DNA of 64,000 nt from Agelaius tricolor (GCA_023055355.1 JALJCS010000001.1:23001881-23065880); one strand, 5' to 3'; positions 14,301-26,611 are shown, counted from the first letter of the stretch. Notes: generated by a model from the sequence alone, not told the origin. Numbers and translations: made by a program.

Positions 14301-14394
14301 ACTGTTCTGTTCTGTTCTGTTGTGTTCCGTTCCCAAAGGACTTGGTGAGAAATGAATGAATACTTCCAGTTTCCGCGCCGTTATTTGTCGGTGC

Positions 14395-15365
14395 AAATTC
14401 CACCTACAGCAGTGAGTCCCCGCGGGGTCCGACGCCGCTGCCGCTGCCGGTGCCGGTGCCGGTGCCGCCGGGATGCCCGGGCGGAGCTCACGGTCCCGGA
14501 CCGAGCGGGCATCCCGCGGTCGCTATGGGAACGGGGCGGGCGGGGCGCGGGGACGGCGGCGGCTGCGGAGCGGCGGCTCCGCTCAACTTCGGCAGCGGCG
14601 AGAGGCGGCGAGAGGCGCTGCCCCGGCTGGGCGCCGGCGGCGGGACCGAGCGGGCACCGCGGTGAGGAAGAGGAGCGGGAGGAGGAGGAGGAGGAGCTGG
14701 GGACACGGCCAGCAGGGGTGCCCGGCGGAGGGCACCGCTGTGTTTGCGGCGAAGAGCCCGGGCTGGGGTGTCCCCGGTCCCTGTGCCGGGGCGCGGTCAC
14801 CGCCCGGCCCGAGCGGCTCCCGCAGGGCGCGGGGTGCGGCCGCCTCGGCCGGGACAGCCCCGGGGCGCCGAGCCGGAGTCACGGCCGGGGGCGGCGGGAG
14901 CGAACGCCGCCTGCAGCCTGCGGGAAGTCCCGGTGCCCTCAAGCACCTGCATTTCTTCCAAGGGCCGCCTCAGCTGCAGGGTAGAAAACGCTACAAAGTT
15001 TTCGTGGTTTGGAGGGACTTTTAAACTGGTGCCGGCTCTCGGCGGGAGGCTGAGTGTGTGGAGGTAGCGGACCGAGCCCTAATCGCTCCAAAGCACTGCC
15101 GTAAGCACAGCTGCTGTATCTCGTCACCAGGGCTAATCCATAGCCCAGTGTGGGTTTAAGCCTGCTGTGCCAGTTTAGAGGGCTTGACTTCCAGCCACGT
15201 CCTCCTCCTGGTACCCTCTCCGCTCGCCCTGGGTCCGTCTGTCCGCGGGAGCAGCGGGAGCGCCGGTGCCAAAGGTGAGGCGGGATGGGTGGGCAGGGAA
15301 GGGCAGGGGCCGGGGCCCCCCGGCAGCTCCCCCAGGCTGGGCTCGGGCACGGCTGCCTGGATGAT
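14395..15365. promoter_or_regulatory. Orphan CpG island, candidate promoter
   Basis: CpG density and GC content rise abruptly at about 14,395, stay very high to about 15,000, and remain raised to about 15,365, in contrast with the AT-richer flanks. A (GGTGCC)n-like run lies near 14,440-14,465. On the plus strand good splice-donor matches occur at 14,662 (CCGCG|GTGAGG) and 15,275 (CAAAG|GTGAGG). No coding exon was recognised. It may be the promoter and non-coding first exon of RD3, about 12 kb upstream, or of a lncRNA. Open frames across it are compositional artefacts. Confidence 0.7.
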
Positions 15366-17731
15366 GGATAAGCGCCGGGTAACTGGTTATGTAAGGACAG
15401 GCGATCGAGGAGGAAAGCATGGTTCATGCTGCCTAATGTTTATGCCATATTTAAAATCTCTCTCATCAGACTCCTGCCCTGCTAAGTGTCTGCAGGTGGA
15501 AGTTCAGTGTTTGTTCAACCCCAGGGAGGTGCCACGAAGGGTCGGTCAGACAACTTCTGAGTTATGGCAGTGTAACTGAGGCTAGAACACACTGCACACC
15601 TCCTAGATACATCAATTGAAACCCAGGTGAGGACAGTGCTGTTCATGCTCACAGAGGCTCTCTGTGCCCACAGGTGGGACATGCAGCTATTCCAGGGTGG
15701 AAAGCATGAGCTTTCCCAGGGTTCTGCCAGTGCTGTGGGTGATCTCGATAAAGACAGGCTTAAGTTTTCAAGCTGTAAATTTAGCATTCTTCTTTTGATT
15801 GCTAATTTTAGAACAATGTACATTTTTAAGTAGCTCCTGTCACAATGATCAAACTTAAACACTGGTCCTAGTACTCTGCAGTACAGAGAAAACTGTAGTC
15901 AGAGTGGGACTTTGGGGACCTTTGGTCAATATTCTTTCTGGTAGATACCATAACTAAGGTTCAGTCCTGAACAGAAATGTACAGGTGTCTGTTACACTGC
16001 ATTCTCACCTGTGATGCAATGAGTTACTCCTGCTTTCCCAGAAGAATCAATCCTCAGTCTGGATGGAGAATGCACATCCCACCTGCCCATTTTCACAGCA
16101 CTCAGTCTGGTCTTCGCTACAATATATGAATAAAAATACTTCAGAGGACATGAAGCCAGGTGGAATATGCCTTTGGGTCAGAGTTTCAATCTCTTTATAT
16201 AACTCTGTGTATGAATATCTGCAGTGGATGACAGCATTAGAAACTCCAATCTGTGACATTACTGCCCCTTTAATAACATTGTGTGGTTAGTAGTAGAACA
16301 GAGCAAGATGAACTGGGCATCTCTCAGAGTTTTAATTCTGAAAGCCTTTTGTATTGGAGCCTTCCATCAAATGCTATTACTGTTTTATTGCAGAATACTT
16401 TTTTCTGGTGGTTTGGATGATTTTAATAACAGAAAAGCTCTGGGTCTGTGCTACCTTCTGAATTCTCATTTACACAGCTGAATGAATGGTGAAGAATACT
16501 TTACAGCCCTCTGTCCTGACTGGAAACCTGGCTTTGTAGTCTGCAGAGATCAAAGCAAGGTATAGAATTGAAGGTGTGTTTGATCCACCATGGCAAGATC
16601 TGAGCAATATATAGGAGTTTTAATAACAAGTCAGTCAAACGGAGCAATTCATTGTGCTTTAACTTCCTGTCTCCTGTAGGTTTAGGTAACAGTTTGGTGT
16701 AAGCTGTATGACAGAGTGCTTTTATGGTTGCTAGTGGAAACATTGTTTCGAGCATGAGTGAGATATTGGCATAAAAATAGTTCTGTTTTTCAATAAAGGG
16801 AACTCATTTGCTTTGATAAGTAGACAAACTGCAAAATACTGCTCTGCTTCATGAGCAGATTTGAGCAGAACCCACCCTTTTGCTTTTGCAGATAACACAA
16901 AGATTATCTTCTGTAGAGTGCCAGGCATTAGGAGAGCTCCAAGCTATTGGGCCCTTCCTTCACTCTTTCTTTAAGACTGGATTTTCCTCTGGAGTTAATC
17001 AACAGAACTCTCATTTATTTCAACGAGACAAATCTGATTTACATTTGTGCAGCTTTGCTGCAGATCACGAAGTTGTACCTGTTAGATCAGCTACCTTTTC
17101 TCATGGTGTTCTGGTTAGTGACTGAAAATCATCTTCCTTATTCTCACCTGAACTTGGGGCCCAGTTTGCACTGAATTCTCATTTCTTTACTCCTCTTGCC
17201 ATCAAAATGCAGATGTAAAATGCATCAGATACACTTGTTTTCTAGAAGATTGAAACTTTAAGAATGTATTAAAAACTGCACAAATACCGGGGGAGATAAG
17301 AGCAGTACTTTTAGCATGTTCTCAATTTTAAAGGCTTTCATTAAAAGAACCCCAAAACCTTGTGAGGGCTATCAGGTGTAGAAAATGTGACATATTCATG
17401 TATTTCATCACCGTTTTGGTATTTCCAGAAGGCCACTCAACCTTTCCTTTGATAGAAAGAGTACCACTCAACCTTTCCTTTGATAGAAATAGTACCACTT
17501 TTGTTTCTTTTCTGTCCTGCAGCACCTCTGATGGATAAGGGACTCACTCTGAGTGATTGTCAGTCACGCACCTTCACTAAAGGCTTGAGTGACTTGTGAC
17601 TCTCTGTGGCAAGGACAGCAGCCAAAGAGCCAGTCCCTTTCTGGAGTGCTGGCGGTGCCAGCCTGCTGGAGAAAAGGGAATGCAGGGCAGGGGCTGCGCG
17701 CCGAGCAGCAGCACGGCGGTCGCGCTGCTTT
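15366..17731. other. Non-coding DNA with a 31-bp tandem duplication
   Basis: No gene was recognised. At 17,433-17,499 a unit beginning CCACTCAACCTTTCCTTTGA is duplicated at a spacing of 31 bp, and a third copy starts but breaks off. The remainder is AT-rich intergenic or intronic-looking sequence. Confidence 0.45.
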
Positions 17732-17961
17732 GGGAGTGGCGGTCACGGTGTTTTGGGAGTGGCGGTCACGGTGTTTTGGGAGTGGCTGTCACGGTGTTTT
17801 GGGAGTGGCTGTCACGGTGTTTTGGGAGTGGCGGTCACGGTGTTTTGGGAGTGGCTGTCACGGTGTTTTGGGAGTGGCTGTCACGGTGTTTTGGGAGTGG
17901 CTGTCACGGTGTTTTGGGAGTGGCTGTCACGGTGTTTTGGGAGTGGCTGTCACGGTGTTTT
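17732..17961. repeat. Minisatellite, ten 23-bp units
   Basis: Ten head-to-tail 23-bp units each begin GGGAGTGGC and end ACGGTGTTTT. They differ only by G or T at unit position 10 (units 1, 2 and 5 carry G). An eleventh unit starts at 17,962 but diverges after GGGAG. Because 23 is not a multiple of three and the unit has no stop in any plus frame, all three plus frames stay open here and give false ORFs of up to 215 codons. Confidence 0.97.
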
Positions 17962-18035
17962 GGGAGCAGAGCTGGCAGCAGCAGGCGCTGTCAGCCCGGG
18001 GCAGGCAGGTCGGACCCTGAGCACAGCCGTGCTGG

Positions 18036-18075
<40 letters not shown>
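18036..18075. repeat. (GACA)10 microsatellite
   Basis: Ten uninterrupted GACA units lie 75 bp after the 23-bp minisatellite. Perfect repeats of this kind are usually length-polymorphic. Confidence 0.97.
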
Positions 18076-18748
18076 TTGCCTGGCATGTGCAAGGGCCTGC
18101 TGGGTGTCACAGTGCCCTGGCACAGCTGGCTTTGCTCCTGGACACTGCTGTGAGGCTGTCCCCAAACTCCTGCCACCACGGAATAAGGTTGCATTTAAAG
18201 CATTCGCTTCATCCCCTGCGCTCCTGTTATTCAAAGCTCCTTGCTACTTGTAACAGGGTCATGTACCTGGAAACGTGTTAACCACTGTGAATTTCAATTT
18301 TTTTCGTCCAGAAATAGCTTGTGTCCATCACAACAGGGGAATCAGTGTGCTTACGAAGCAAAACACAGGTTTTCTGCTGTGGTCTATAAGCAGGCCCCTG
18401 AATGTCCTCCACAGTTCTCTCTCTTTATTCTGCAGGTCAGAATGAGGAATGCTGCTATGATAATATAATGATATTTGCACAGCTTTTAAATTTCTTGATT
18501 GACAAGCTCTACCTACTGCTTTTTCAGCATTAATTGCCTCATAACATCTCAGGCTGAGGTTATAATAATTTCCACTGAAATTACAATCATGTGGCAGGTA
18601 GCTGTAAACACCTTAACCTTCCATGTCACTGAACAAGAAAGGAGATTCCACACACAGAGGAAGTAGAGTTCTTTGGGCCCTGGTAAGGTAAAATTCTCAG
18701 TATGGAGAGAATAAAGGCAAATAACTTAAAAAAAAAACAAACAACAAA

Positions 18749-19140
18749 ACCCACAGAATATCCTGAGTTGGAAAGGATGGACAAGGATCCAAGGATCATT
18801 GAAGTTCAGCTCCTGTACCAGCACAGGACATCCTGAAGTGTCACACCATGTGCCCAAGAGAGTGCTCCAAATGGTTCTTCAGCTCTGTCAGGCTTGGTGC
18901 TGTGACCATTTCCCTGGGGAGCCTGTGCCAGTGCCCAAACACCCTCTGGGTGAAAAACCTTTTCCTGATATTCAACCTAAACCTGCCCTGACAGCTTCAG
19001 GCCATTCCCTTGGGTCTGTCACTGGGCACCACAGAGGAGAGGTCAGTGCCTGCCCCTCTGCTTCTCCTTGTGAGAAAGGTGTAGACTGCAGTGAGGTCTC
19101 CCTCAGTTTCCTCTTCTCCAGGCTGAACAAACCAGAAAGT
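18749..19140 (-). mobile_element. CR1 LINE 3' fragment
   Basis: After an A-rich stretch the plus strand reads CACAGAATATCCTGAGTTGG, the complement of the CR1 3' terminus. The usual blocks follow: trailing 3'UTR, GGTGAAAAACCTTTTCCTGA, and TTCTCCAGGCTGAACAA near 19,120. It is about 390 bp, is truncated at its CR1-internal end and lies on the minus strand. Confidence 0.9.
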
Positions 19141-22100
19141 GGTGGAGAACAGAGAACAGGGATTCTTTAACAAAGCTATGGTGGACTATATAAATAAAAT
19201 TGAGAAGGTGTTGGCAGCAGTTTCTTAGTTAGAAGTTGCTAAGATTCTTTGGAACAAAAATTAAAATATCTTCATGACAAGAGAAATAGATGTTGAGGTT
19301 CATCTTTAATGCTGTTGCTACTTAATGCTACTCCATGCAGATAGAGCCAGCAGCAAAGCCATGACCACAATTTCTGCCTGAGCAGCTGTTAAACATTGCA
19401 TCAGTTAGCACAGAATTCAGAGGTGGGGGTAGCCAAACCAATTTCAATCTACCTGTGAGTTGCAGTCCAGGCAGGTACTCGATACCTTTTGGTATCTGAA
19501 GGACACTGGACTCTCCTGGACCATGTAATTCAAATCTTACTGAAGAGGTAAATAATTTAAAACAAATTTTAATGTGCTCTGCATTTTGACATTATCTCTT
19601 TTTCCCCTATGTGTCTTCTAAAAAGTACAATTATGGGGACAATTTGGAGATTGGACCCACTTTGGAAGTGAATTTCCTTGTTTGTTACCCTGTGATCTGG
19701 CATGTGTGGAAAAAGGCTAAGTGGGTATCTTGTATGAGCAAATTCTGCTCTCTGACTGTAGCGATAAGGAACCACCACCCACAAGAAGGGAGGGAAGGCA
19801 TTTCCCAGCTCCTCAGCCCAGTTTGTTGGCATGCTTTGACTGGATGATGATGGATTTCTTGGAAATCTGTCTACAGCTGAGTGACAGCCTTTCTATTGAC
19901 ATCATTGGATTATGGATTAGGCTTCTCTCACGTAACCCCTTTGAGGCTTCTCCTTCTGCTCCTACACAATCACCACACCCCCAAGGCTCTTGAGAGTCAC
20001 ACAGGATTGTCAGCAGCACTCCTGGACTGTGAAGCAAAGGCAAACCACAGGAGACTTGTCCAACAGAGGGCACAGAGTCCTATTCTACTCTCATTTTTTT
20101 TCAAAATGCACATTTCCCACCCTCTGCATACTCCTCTCCTATCCTGAAGGGCATTACAAGCTGGCAGCTAGGAGAAGGATCAATGGAAATGAATATTTTA
20201 TTCTCAGAAGTTGATTTTCTATACACTAAACTGGCCCTGCTGCTTGACTCATGGTTTAAGACTGTACCAAGTCTTAGCGAGTGGTGATGCAGCCTGCAAG
20301 AGCCTGGAGGAGCCTGTGTCTGTCAGGTTGGATGAACAGCCTCCAGTTGGCCAAAGACCAGCAGGCCAAGGAAACACTCCCTTTGCTGGTGAAAGGGCTA
20401 GGAAGGGCTGAAACCCTGTGTAAAGAAGGTGAAAAAACAGATAAGGCATGCAATGTTGATATTTCTGATGGGGAGTTCTTCGGAACAAGAAGAGGAAATC
20501 ACATGGGGAAACATGTGAGGAGGTGAAAAAATGGAAGATGAGGTGAAATTGTTCAGAACATGCCCTGAGAAAAGAATGGAGAAAGCTGCAAAGTACATGA
20601 GGAGAAAAATGCAGGAATTGCTGACAGTGTAGAGAACAGTGTAGGAGTTTTGAAGAAAGGCAAAACTAACAGGAAACATTTACATGAAAAACTTTCAGCA
20701 AGACTTACTAAAAATTACTAAAATCTGAAGCAACCCCTCAGAGACTGTGAGGGAGAGAGAGAGGGGGAGAAAGCCAGGTATTCCAGACTTTACCATAGCA
20801 AAGGTAAACATATGCTTAAAACTCTGTGAGGTGGTTGGTCAGACTTGCAATCCGCAGTGACTTCTAGACAAAGGTCTGGGGTCAGTGACACCAAAGTCTC
20901 AAACCCCAGATCTGTTTCTGTAGTGGAACTTACATAAACCCCTCAGAAATTTTGGTTTAATAACAGCAGAGGTGTTCATCAACTGGATTGTGTCACCTCC
21001 CAGGATAGCCTCTCAGAAGGAATTGGAAAATGGACTAATTGGGCAACAGAAAGATCTGTATTCAGCTGGGGCAATGTCTTTTTAAAAATAATTTTAATGT
21101 GAATGCTTGCAAAGTGTAAATTTGTCCTTTTCCCCAGTAAGAAGGTCAGGCTGTAACTTTTGCCTTTCTTTAGTTGTCCACATCTTGCCAACAGTGCTTT
21201 GAGTTTTTCCACATGGGAAAGCCATTTTGAGTCAGTTAATGATTAGCCTGCCTGTGAACTTTAAATTAAAACCAGCAGCCACAATTAATGGAGCCCACAG
21301 TATCTTTTGCAGGCTGCTAAGAGCAGTAGTGGGAAGAGTGGTGGCTTGTTGAGCCTGCTAAATAGAGGTGGCCACTTGCCAGCTCTCAGAAAGAGGAGAT
21401 GATGGATGAGAGAAGGGAAGGAAACAATCTCATACAAACAGGACTCCCTTAGGAGCAGCCAGCACAAGCTGCCAGTGTGCATGAAAAGCTTGCATGGGAT
21501 TTTCCTTCATTTGAAAACAGGCCATTCCAGCTGCAGGTCAGGTGCTCTCCTTCCTTTATAGTCTTCTCATCTGGAAGCAGATTTTTATGGCAGTCAAGTG
21601 AAAGCCCCATTTGGGGTCAGAGCTATCCATGTTCCCACACCAAAAGCAATTCTGCCTTTTATCAGAGCTTTCTGAAAACTCTGGGACTGGGCAAAGCTCA
21701 GGTTTAACAGACTAGGTATCCAAAATATTTTTCTGTTTATTCTCTGTAATACTAGTGCCAGGTAAATTGGTTCTCATGCAGGATGCCTTGCTTTGAAGGA
21801 GACCTGTGGAACTAAAAACCATAAATGCAGTAAGAACAGCCCAGGATCATGCAAAATCCAAGTCTTCTTGCTCTCTTTCCCAGTCTGAGCACTAAATTCC
21901 TCTCTTACTCCTCTTCTAATGAAACAGCTGGTGAGCTAGGAGTAGCTGGAAGGGCATTCCTCAGTTGTAATGCTTTATACTGATTTACCCCTAATGCCAC
22001 TGAAGTCAGCAGAGTTAAACCAATGTGAAACCAGGTCATAGCCAGAATTAAAATACAGAAGGGCATGTTCACCTTCATCAGATAAAGGCACAAATAGAAA

Positions 22101-24429
22101 TAATAATGGTACCTAGAGCAGCTTACAAAAACTACTGTCATCACAGAAGCTGAAAAGAAACAGGAGTCTTTAATACAACAGCTTGTGGCCTGTTTTACCC
22201 CTCACTTTTGTTTGGGATACACAAGGGGTGATCAGACCAAGGAAAAGCTCTTCGTCCTTAATGCTGTGTGATGGTGAGTGGAGGCACCATGGGGCAAGAT
22301 CCAGGTACCCATTGGAGTGGCAGGGTCACTGATTTGAAGCTGTCAGTGCCTGGGTTCCAGCCTGAGCCTGTTCCTGTGTCTGAGCTGAGACCAGAGCTCT
22401 GCCTGCTGCTGTGGGAGCTGCTGGCTGGAGTCACTCACCCTGGCCATGGACACAAAGGGAAGCACTGGCTGCTCCTCCTCCTCCAGAGCACAGGCATGAG
22501 GCAGGGGCAGCAGTACCTGCAGCAGCTGCTGGCTGTGACTGCTGTCACCAGGACAACCACAGCTGATGCTGCAGGGCACTCACTGCAGCCATCTCTCCTG
22601 TACAGGCACTGCTAACCAGCCCAGGTGGTGCCATCTTATTGCAAAGCTCCCATTCCTTCTTGGTCATTTCTCATGGGCAGCTCCTCACAGCACTGACTCC
22701 TTCTTCTTCACAGCTCAGCCAACAAACTCCATCTCTCCTCACCCAGCTAACCCACTCCTCTATAGCACTCCTCTTCTTACTGGTTACAGCTGTGGCCTGT
22801 TAAGGGCAGGCCTGTTCCTAACCTCTGGTAATTCGTGCAGCTGCAGCTCCTCAGGGGTGCAATTACCTTCTGCACTATCTTTATTTTCTTACATTCTGTC
22901 CCCACACCCTGGTGCTCCTGTTTGCAGGGATGGCAGATCTGTGCCTCACACTCTGAGCTAGCTGCAGCTGTGACCTGTGGAAGCTTTCAGCCCTTTCATG
23001 TCTGCCTTCTGAAGAAACTGGCATTGCTTGCTGGGAGAGGTAGGGTATAGGACTAGAGAAAGTAGTCCTTTGATGCAGTTTGGAAAACTTCCTGATTCTA
23101 GAAAAGTCTAAGCATTAGAGCCTGGAATAATCTCAGATGTGGGATGCTGTGCAGACTATCTAGGTTTTTGGAGCATTTTCCTCTAATGGTATGATTTATT
23201 TACATAGTATGAACACTTTGGAAAGTGAACAGGCTACTGTAGGATGAGTGAATGATGCATGGAAGCATCTTTTCCTTGCAGTCCTGGCAGAATGCTGTGG
23301 ATCACTTCTCATCCAGGGAGTCTGGGAGCTCGTGGCTCTCAGCTCTAGTGGGAGTACTGTGTAGTTATGGGCTTTTGGTGATTTTTATTGTCACTAAAGG
23401 TGGAAGCTTAAATGAAAAGCATGTTTTTCCTCACCACTTCATGTCTGTCTGTGTCCCAGTAGTGAGGATTTGCTCAGGCCTGCAGAAACAGACTCTTTAA
23501 TCCCTTGCCCTCGTGTTAACTTTTGACGCCATGTCCTGCTTGGGCTGCTGCCAGAGGAGCCTTTCTGTAATCCCAGCTGCAATCCTTATTTGTGCCACCC
23601 CTGCTCCCCAGGGGCTAATGGGAGGGAGCAACGAGGCACGTAAGTGCTCTGTGTGAAGAAACAGATGCTGTTTTTCTCCTCTTCAGCTCCCCAGTGCCTG
23701 TTTTGGAGTCCATTGTGTTTAAATACAAGTACAATAGGTAATAACTTTGTTCCATGCATTGTCCTCCTGAAGGGACAACATGAAGGGATTGGCTGGGTGG
23801 GGAGTTAATTCCATCTTTTTCTGAGCTGATTGATGCAGTTTGTTCTGTCTGCTAAGTGCTGGGTAACTCCCTAGCAGCAGAAACCTCTCACTTAGAGGTA
23901 ATAACAGTTTAAACCTTGATATGCTTCTGCTTCCCTCTCAGAGCAGCCTCAGTTCCCTTGGCACTGGAGGTGCTGCTGAAGGAGTGCTCCTGCAGCAAAA
24001 CAAATAATTGGACTTCAGCTTGTAAAAGGTGGTGTAGCCTCTGCTGCATGCAGCCACACATTTGCTAAATAATGTTTAAAGCTCTGTCTGGCCTTGTAGC
24101 TCAAGCTCCTGTGAGTGCTGCCCAGGCAGGGCGAGCTCTGCTGCTGATGTTACAGGAGCAGCAAACCTGCCCAGGTGTGTTTAGTTTGTGTGACAAAGTT
24201 TTGGTGGTGATGGGGGCTACAGCAGTGGCTCCTGTGGGACACTGCCAGAAACTTCCCCTGTGCCTGACAAAGCAAATGCCAGATGGCTCCAGCAAGGATC
24301 CACTGCTGGCCTAGACTCAGCCCTTCAGTCCAGATGGCAGCACCTCTGGGGTAACAGGGAAGGGGAAAAAACAAAAGAGCAATAGCTGCTGGGAGACAGA
24401 AGGGAGGCTATGGGAGGGCAGCAGCTCTA
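19141..24429. other. Non-coding DNA upstream of RD3
   Basis: No coding exon was recognised in these 5.3 kb. It includes the tandem GGATTA motif at 19,907-19,919, listed separately. Open frames up to 131 codons at 22.2-23.0 kb have no recognisable motif. Confidence 0.45.
19907..19919. promoter_or_regulatory. Tandem OTX/CRX-type motif GGATTATGGATTA
   Basis: Two GGATTA cores (TAATCC on the other strand, the K50 homeodomain site bound by OTX2 and CRX) lie one base apart in the same orientation, about 7.6 kb upstream of the RD3 start codon. Photoreceptor genes are commonly driven by CRX/OTX2. Using this site for RD3 is inference. Confidence 0.3.
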
Positions 24430-25252
24430 AATACCACAAGGTCAGTGGGGAAGGAAAGGCAGGAGGTGCCTCAGTCAGTGGAGCAGAGATCCCCCTGCAG
24501 CCCACGGTGAGGCAGCTGTGCCCCTGCAGCCCGTGGAGGTTCAAGGGGATGCAGAGATCCACCTCCAGCCCATGTCCAAAAGAGGTTGTGACCCCACGGG
24601 AAGACCACAATGGAAAAGGCTCCTGGCAGGACCTCCTGGAGAGAGGAGCCCAAGGTGGAGCAGGTTTGCTGGCAGGACTGGTGACACCACGGGAACTGAC
24701 ACTGGCAGCCTGTTCCTCAAGGACTGCACTCCCTGTGAGAGACCCAGGCTGGAGCAGTTCATGAGGAACTGCAGCCCATGGGAAGGACTGTCACTGGAAA
24801 AGTTCATGGAGGACTGTCCCCCATGGGAGGGACCCCACACTGGAGCAAAGGAAGGAGGTGAGGAGTCCTCCCCTTGAGGAGGAAGAAGTTGCAGAAACAA
24901 TGTGTAGTGAACTGACCACAACCCCCATTCCCCATCCCTCTGTACTGCTGGGTGGGAGGAGGTAGAGAATTTGGGAGTAAAGCAGAGCCTAGGAAGAAGA
25001 AAAGAGTGGGGGAAAGTGTTTTAAGATTTGGTTTTATTTCTCATTATCTAACTGTGATTTGATGAGTAATAAACTAATATACCCACGTTGAGTCTGTTTT
25101 GTGCCTGACAGGAATTGCTGAGTGATGTCTCTGTCCTTATCTCAAACCATGAGATACATTTAATACATTTTCTCTCTCCTGTCCAGCTGGGGAAGGGAGT
25201 AACTGAGCATCTTTGGTGGGCACTTGGTGGGCATCAGCTTCAGCCCACCACA
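24430..25252 (+). mobile_element. ERVL-type LTR of avian origin
   Basis: The sequence has the imperfect internal repeats of a common avian LTR (GGAGCAGTTCATGAGGAACT and related units at 24,750-24,850). A stretch at about 25,020-25,090 carries AATAAA in GAGTAATAAACTAATATACC. The 3' end at 25,252 is CAGCCCACCACA. It reads in the plus direction. I could not fix its left end, which may extend towards 24,330. Open frames inside it are repeat-derived, and no retroviral protein was recognised. Confidence 0.75.
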
Positions 25253-25489
25253 GCAGGTCACAGAGGAGATCTCCAAGGATCTCCTGGCTAGAATGTAGCT
25301 CCTAGCAATCCTTTGACTCCATGCACTGAGTTTTTACAGGTGAGGTCGCTGCAAGGTCGTGCCCTTCTGTGAGGGTTCAGCCAGACGAGCCCAAGCCCGG
25401 TGTGTGGGCAGGAAAACGCTTCCCCAGCCCAGCCTGCAGGAAGCAAGGCATCCTTGTAACCTGAGCTCAGGTGGCGGGGCTGTGACTCA

Positions 25490-25567
25490 TTTTAATGACA
25501 TGCTGAGAGGAAGCGAGGCTGCCTCTTCACGCTCTGTCTCACCCTCTGAGCGGGATGGCTGCTGCAG
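25490..25567 (+). promoter_or_regulatory. Candidate promoter and non-coding first exon of RD3
   Basis: Between the ERVL-type LTR and an inverted LTR lies about 330 bp of apparently unique sequence. It contains TGACTCATTTTAATGACATG, with an AP-1/NRL-like TGACTCA, a TTAAT core and a following TGCTGA. It ends in a strong donor, CTGCAG|GTGAGA, with GT at 25,568-25,569. Splicing to the acceptor before the RD3 start exon at 27,499 would remove an intron of about 1.9 kb made almost wholly of LTRs. This is inference from motifs only. Confidence 0.25.
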
Positions 25568-25583
25568 GTGAGATTTCTCAAGG

Positions 25584-26170
25584 TCTCGGGATTTCTGCTG
25601 GTCAGAGTGACCCTGAGATGCATTAGAAAGTCTCTTTTCCCAGCCCGACGCTTGAAGAAGGAGTCAGAGCTCTTCTATTCTCGTTCTCAAGGTTGTTTAT
25701 TGTTTCTTATCTATAAATATCTTTCTCCGCCCCACCACAGTTCTGTCTAGCAGGTAGAGTTGAGGCACACTGCCCGTTTTTGGGGCAGCGTTATCTTTTT
25801 TATGCTAAAAACTACGTGTACATAATTTACCATAACTTCTCAATACCTATCACCTATGTTAGACAGTGAGTTTTTACCTTAAACCAATCTAAAAGTGCCA
25901 CCATCACCCAGAAGATGGAGGCTAGGAAGAAGAAGGAAAAAGGACAAGGTACGCCCAAATTCCTCCATCTTGGGACCCCGAGCCCCCATTCTAAAAACCT
26001 CAAAAATCTATTTTTCACCCTGTGACTAACTATTATTCTACTTAAACTCTCTTGACTTGTAATTCTTCATATAAAGGTTGGTAATTTTTCCCATGGGTCA
26101 AGATCAAAGGCACAGGGGTCTCGGTCTCTGAGCCCCCTGGGCAGGGGCTCAAGCCCCCCAGTAATTCGGT
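25584..26170 (-). mobile_element. ERV LTR copy 3, inverted
   Basis: Read on the minus strand, this stretch follows the same order of blocks as the LTRs at 809 and 26,612: the CCCCTGCC...GGGCTCAGAGACC block, the ACCCATGG...AATTACCAACCTT block, the CACCTATGTTAGACAGTGAG region and the TTCTTCAAGCG...CCAGC end. It is clearly more diverged than those two are from each other. The ends are approximate. It forms an inverted pair with the copy at 26,612-27,234. Confidence 0.75.
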
Positions 26171-26281
26171 CTCCTGCAGGGTTCAGGTTTGCTCCCAAGC
26201 AGGCTGCACGGGTCTGGATAGCTCAGTCCTCTTACAGGACAGACTGCCCAAATTCCCAAGCAGTTCTCAGCGTCTGGGAAC

Positions 26282-26605
26282 TGTAGCAAGCTTAAGGGAT
26301 CAGCTCTTTAGTGATTATCAGCTCTTTGTGATTCCAGCCCTTAGCTTGCTAAAAGCCACAGGAAGGCAGACACAGGGTGAGAGAGGAGAAGGCTCTTCTG
26401 GTGTTCCACAGCGATGTCTTTATTGGGTGTTCTGTGAAGGTTCCAATGACAGCTCTTCAAACCAGAATGGGCTAAAACAGCCCATTATATAGGATACAGG
26501 GGGATCAGAAATTGTCCAGTAGCAGGGGTTAAAGGAGAGTGACCTATGGAGTTACAGAGAGATAAGCCGGGGTCTGAAGGCGGAAGAGAGGGGCTTCTAG
26601 CTATT
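26282..26605 (-). mobile_element. Second-family LTR, minus strand
   Basis: Read on the minus strand it has a TATA-like TATATAATGGG (plus 26,481-26,493). An AATAAA signal follows about 60 bp downstream (plus TTTATT at 26,419-26,424), then a short R/U5-like tail ending CTTGCTACA at 26,282. This is the promoter-to-poly(A) layout of a compact retroviral LTR. The family is unlike its neighbours. The right boundary is uncertain because another LTR inserted next to it. Confidence 0.55.
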
Positions 26606-26611
26606 CACCAT

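Noticed and set aside
14352..15024. Frames of up to 210 codons on both strands
   Set aside because: GC-rich CpG-island composition removes stop codons in all frames. No domain or conserved motif is visible.
17589..18253. Three overlapping plus frames of 143-215 codons with a Trp/Gly/Val repeat
   Set aside because: They are generated by the 23-bp minisatellite, which has no stop in any plus frame. The flanks are not protein-like.
24507..24921. Frames of 85-126 codons on both strands with repeating Cys/Trp/Pro units
   Set aside because: These are translations of imperfect internal repeats of the ERVL-type LTR.
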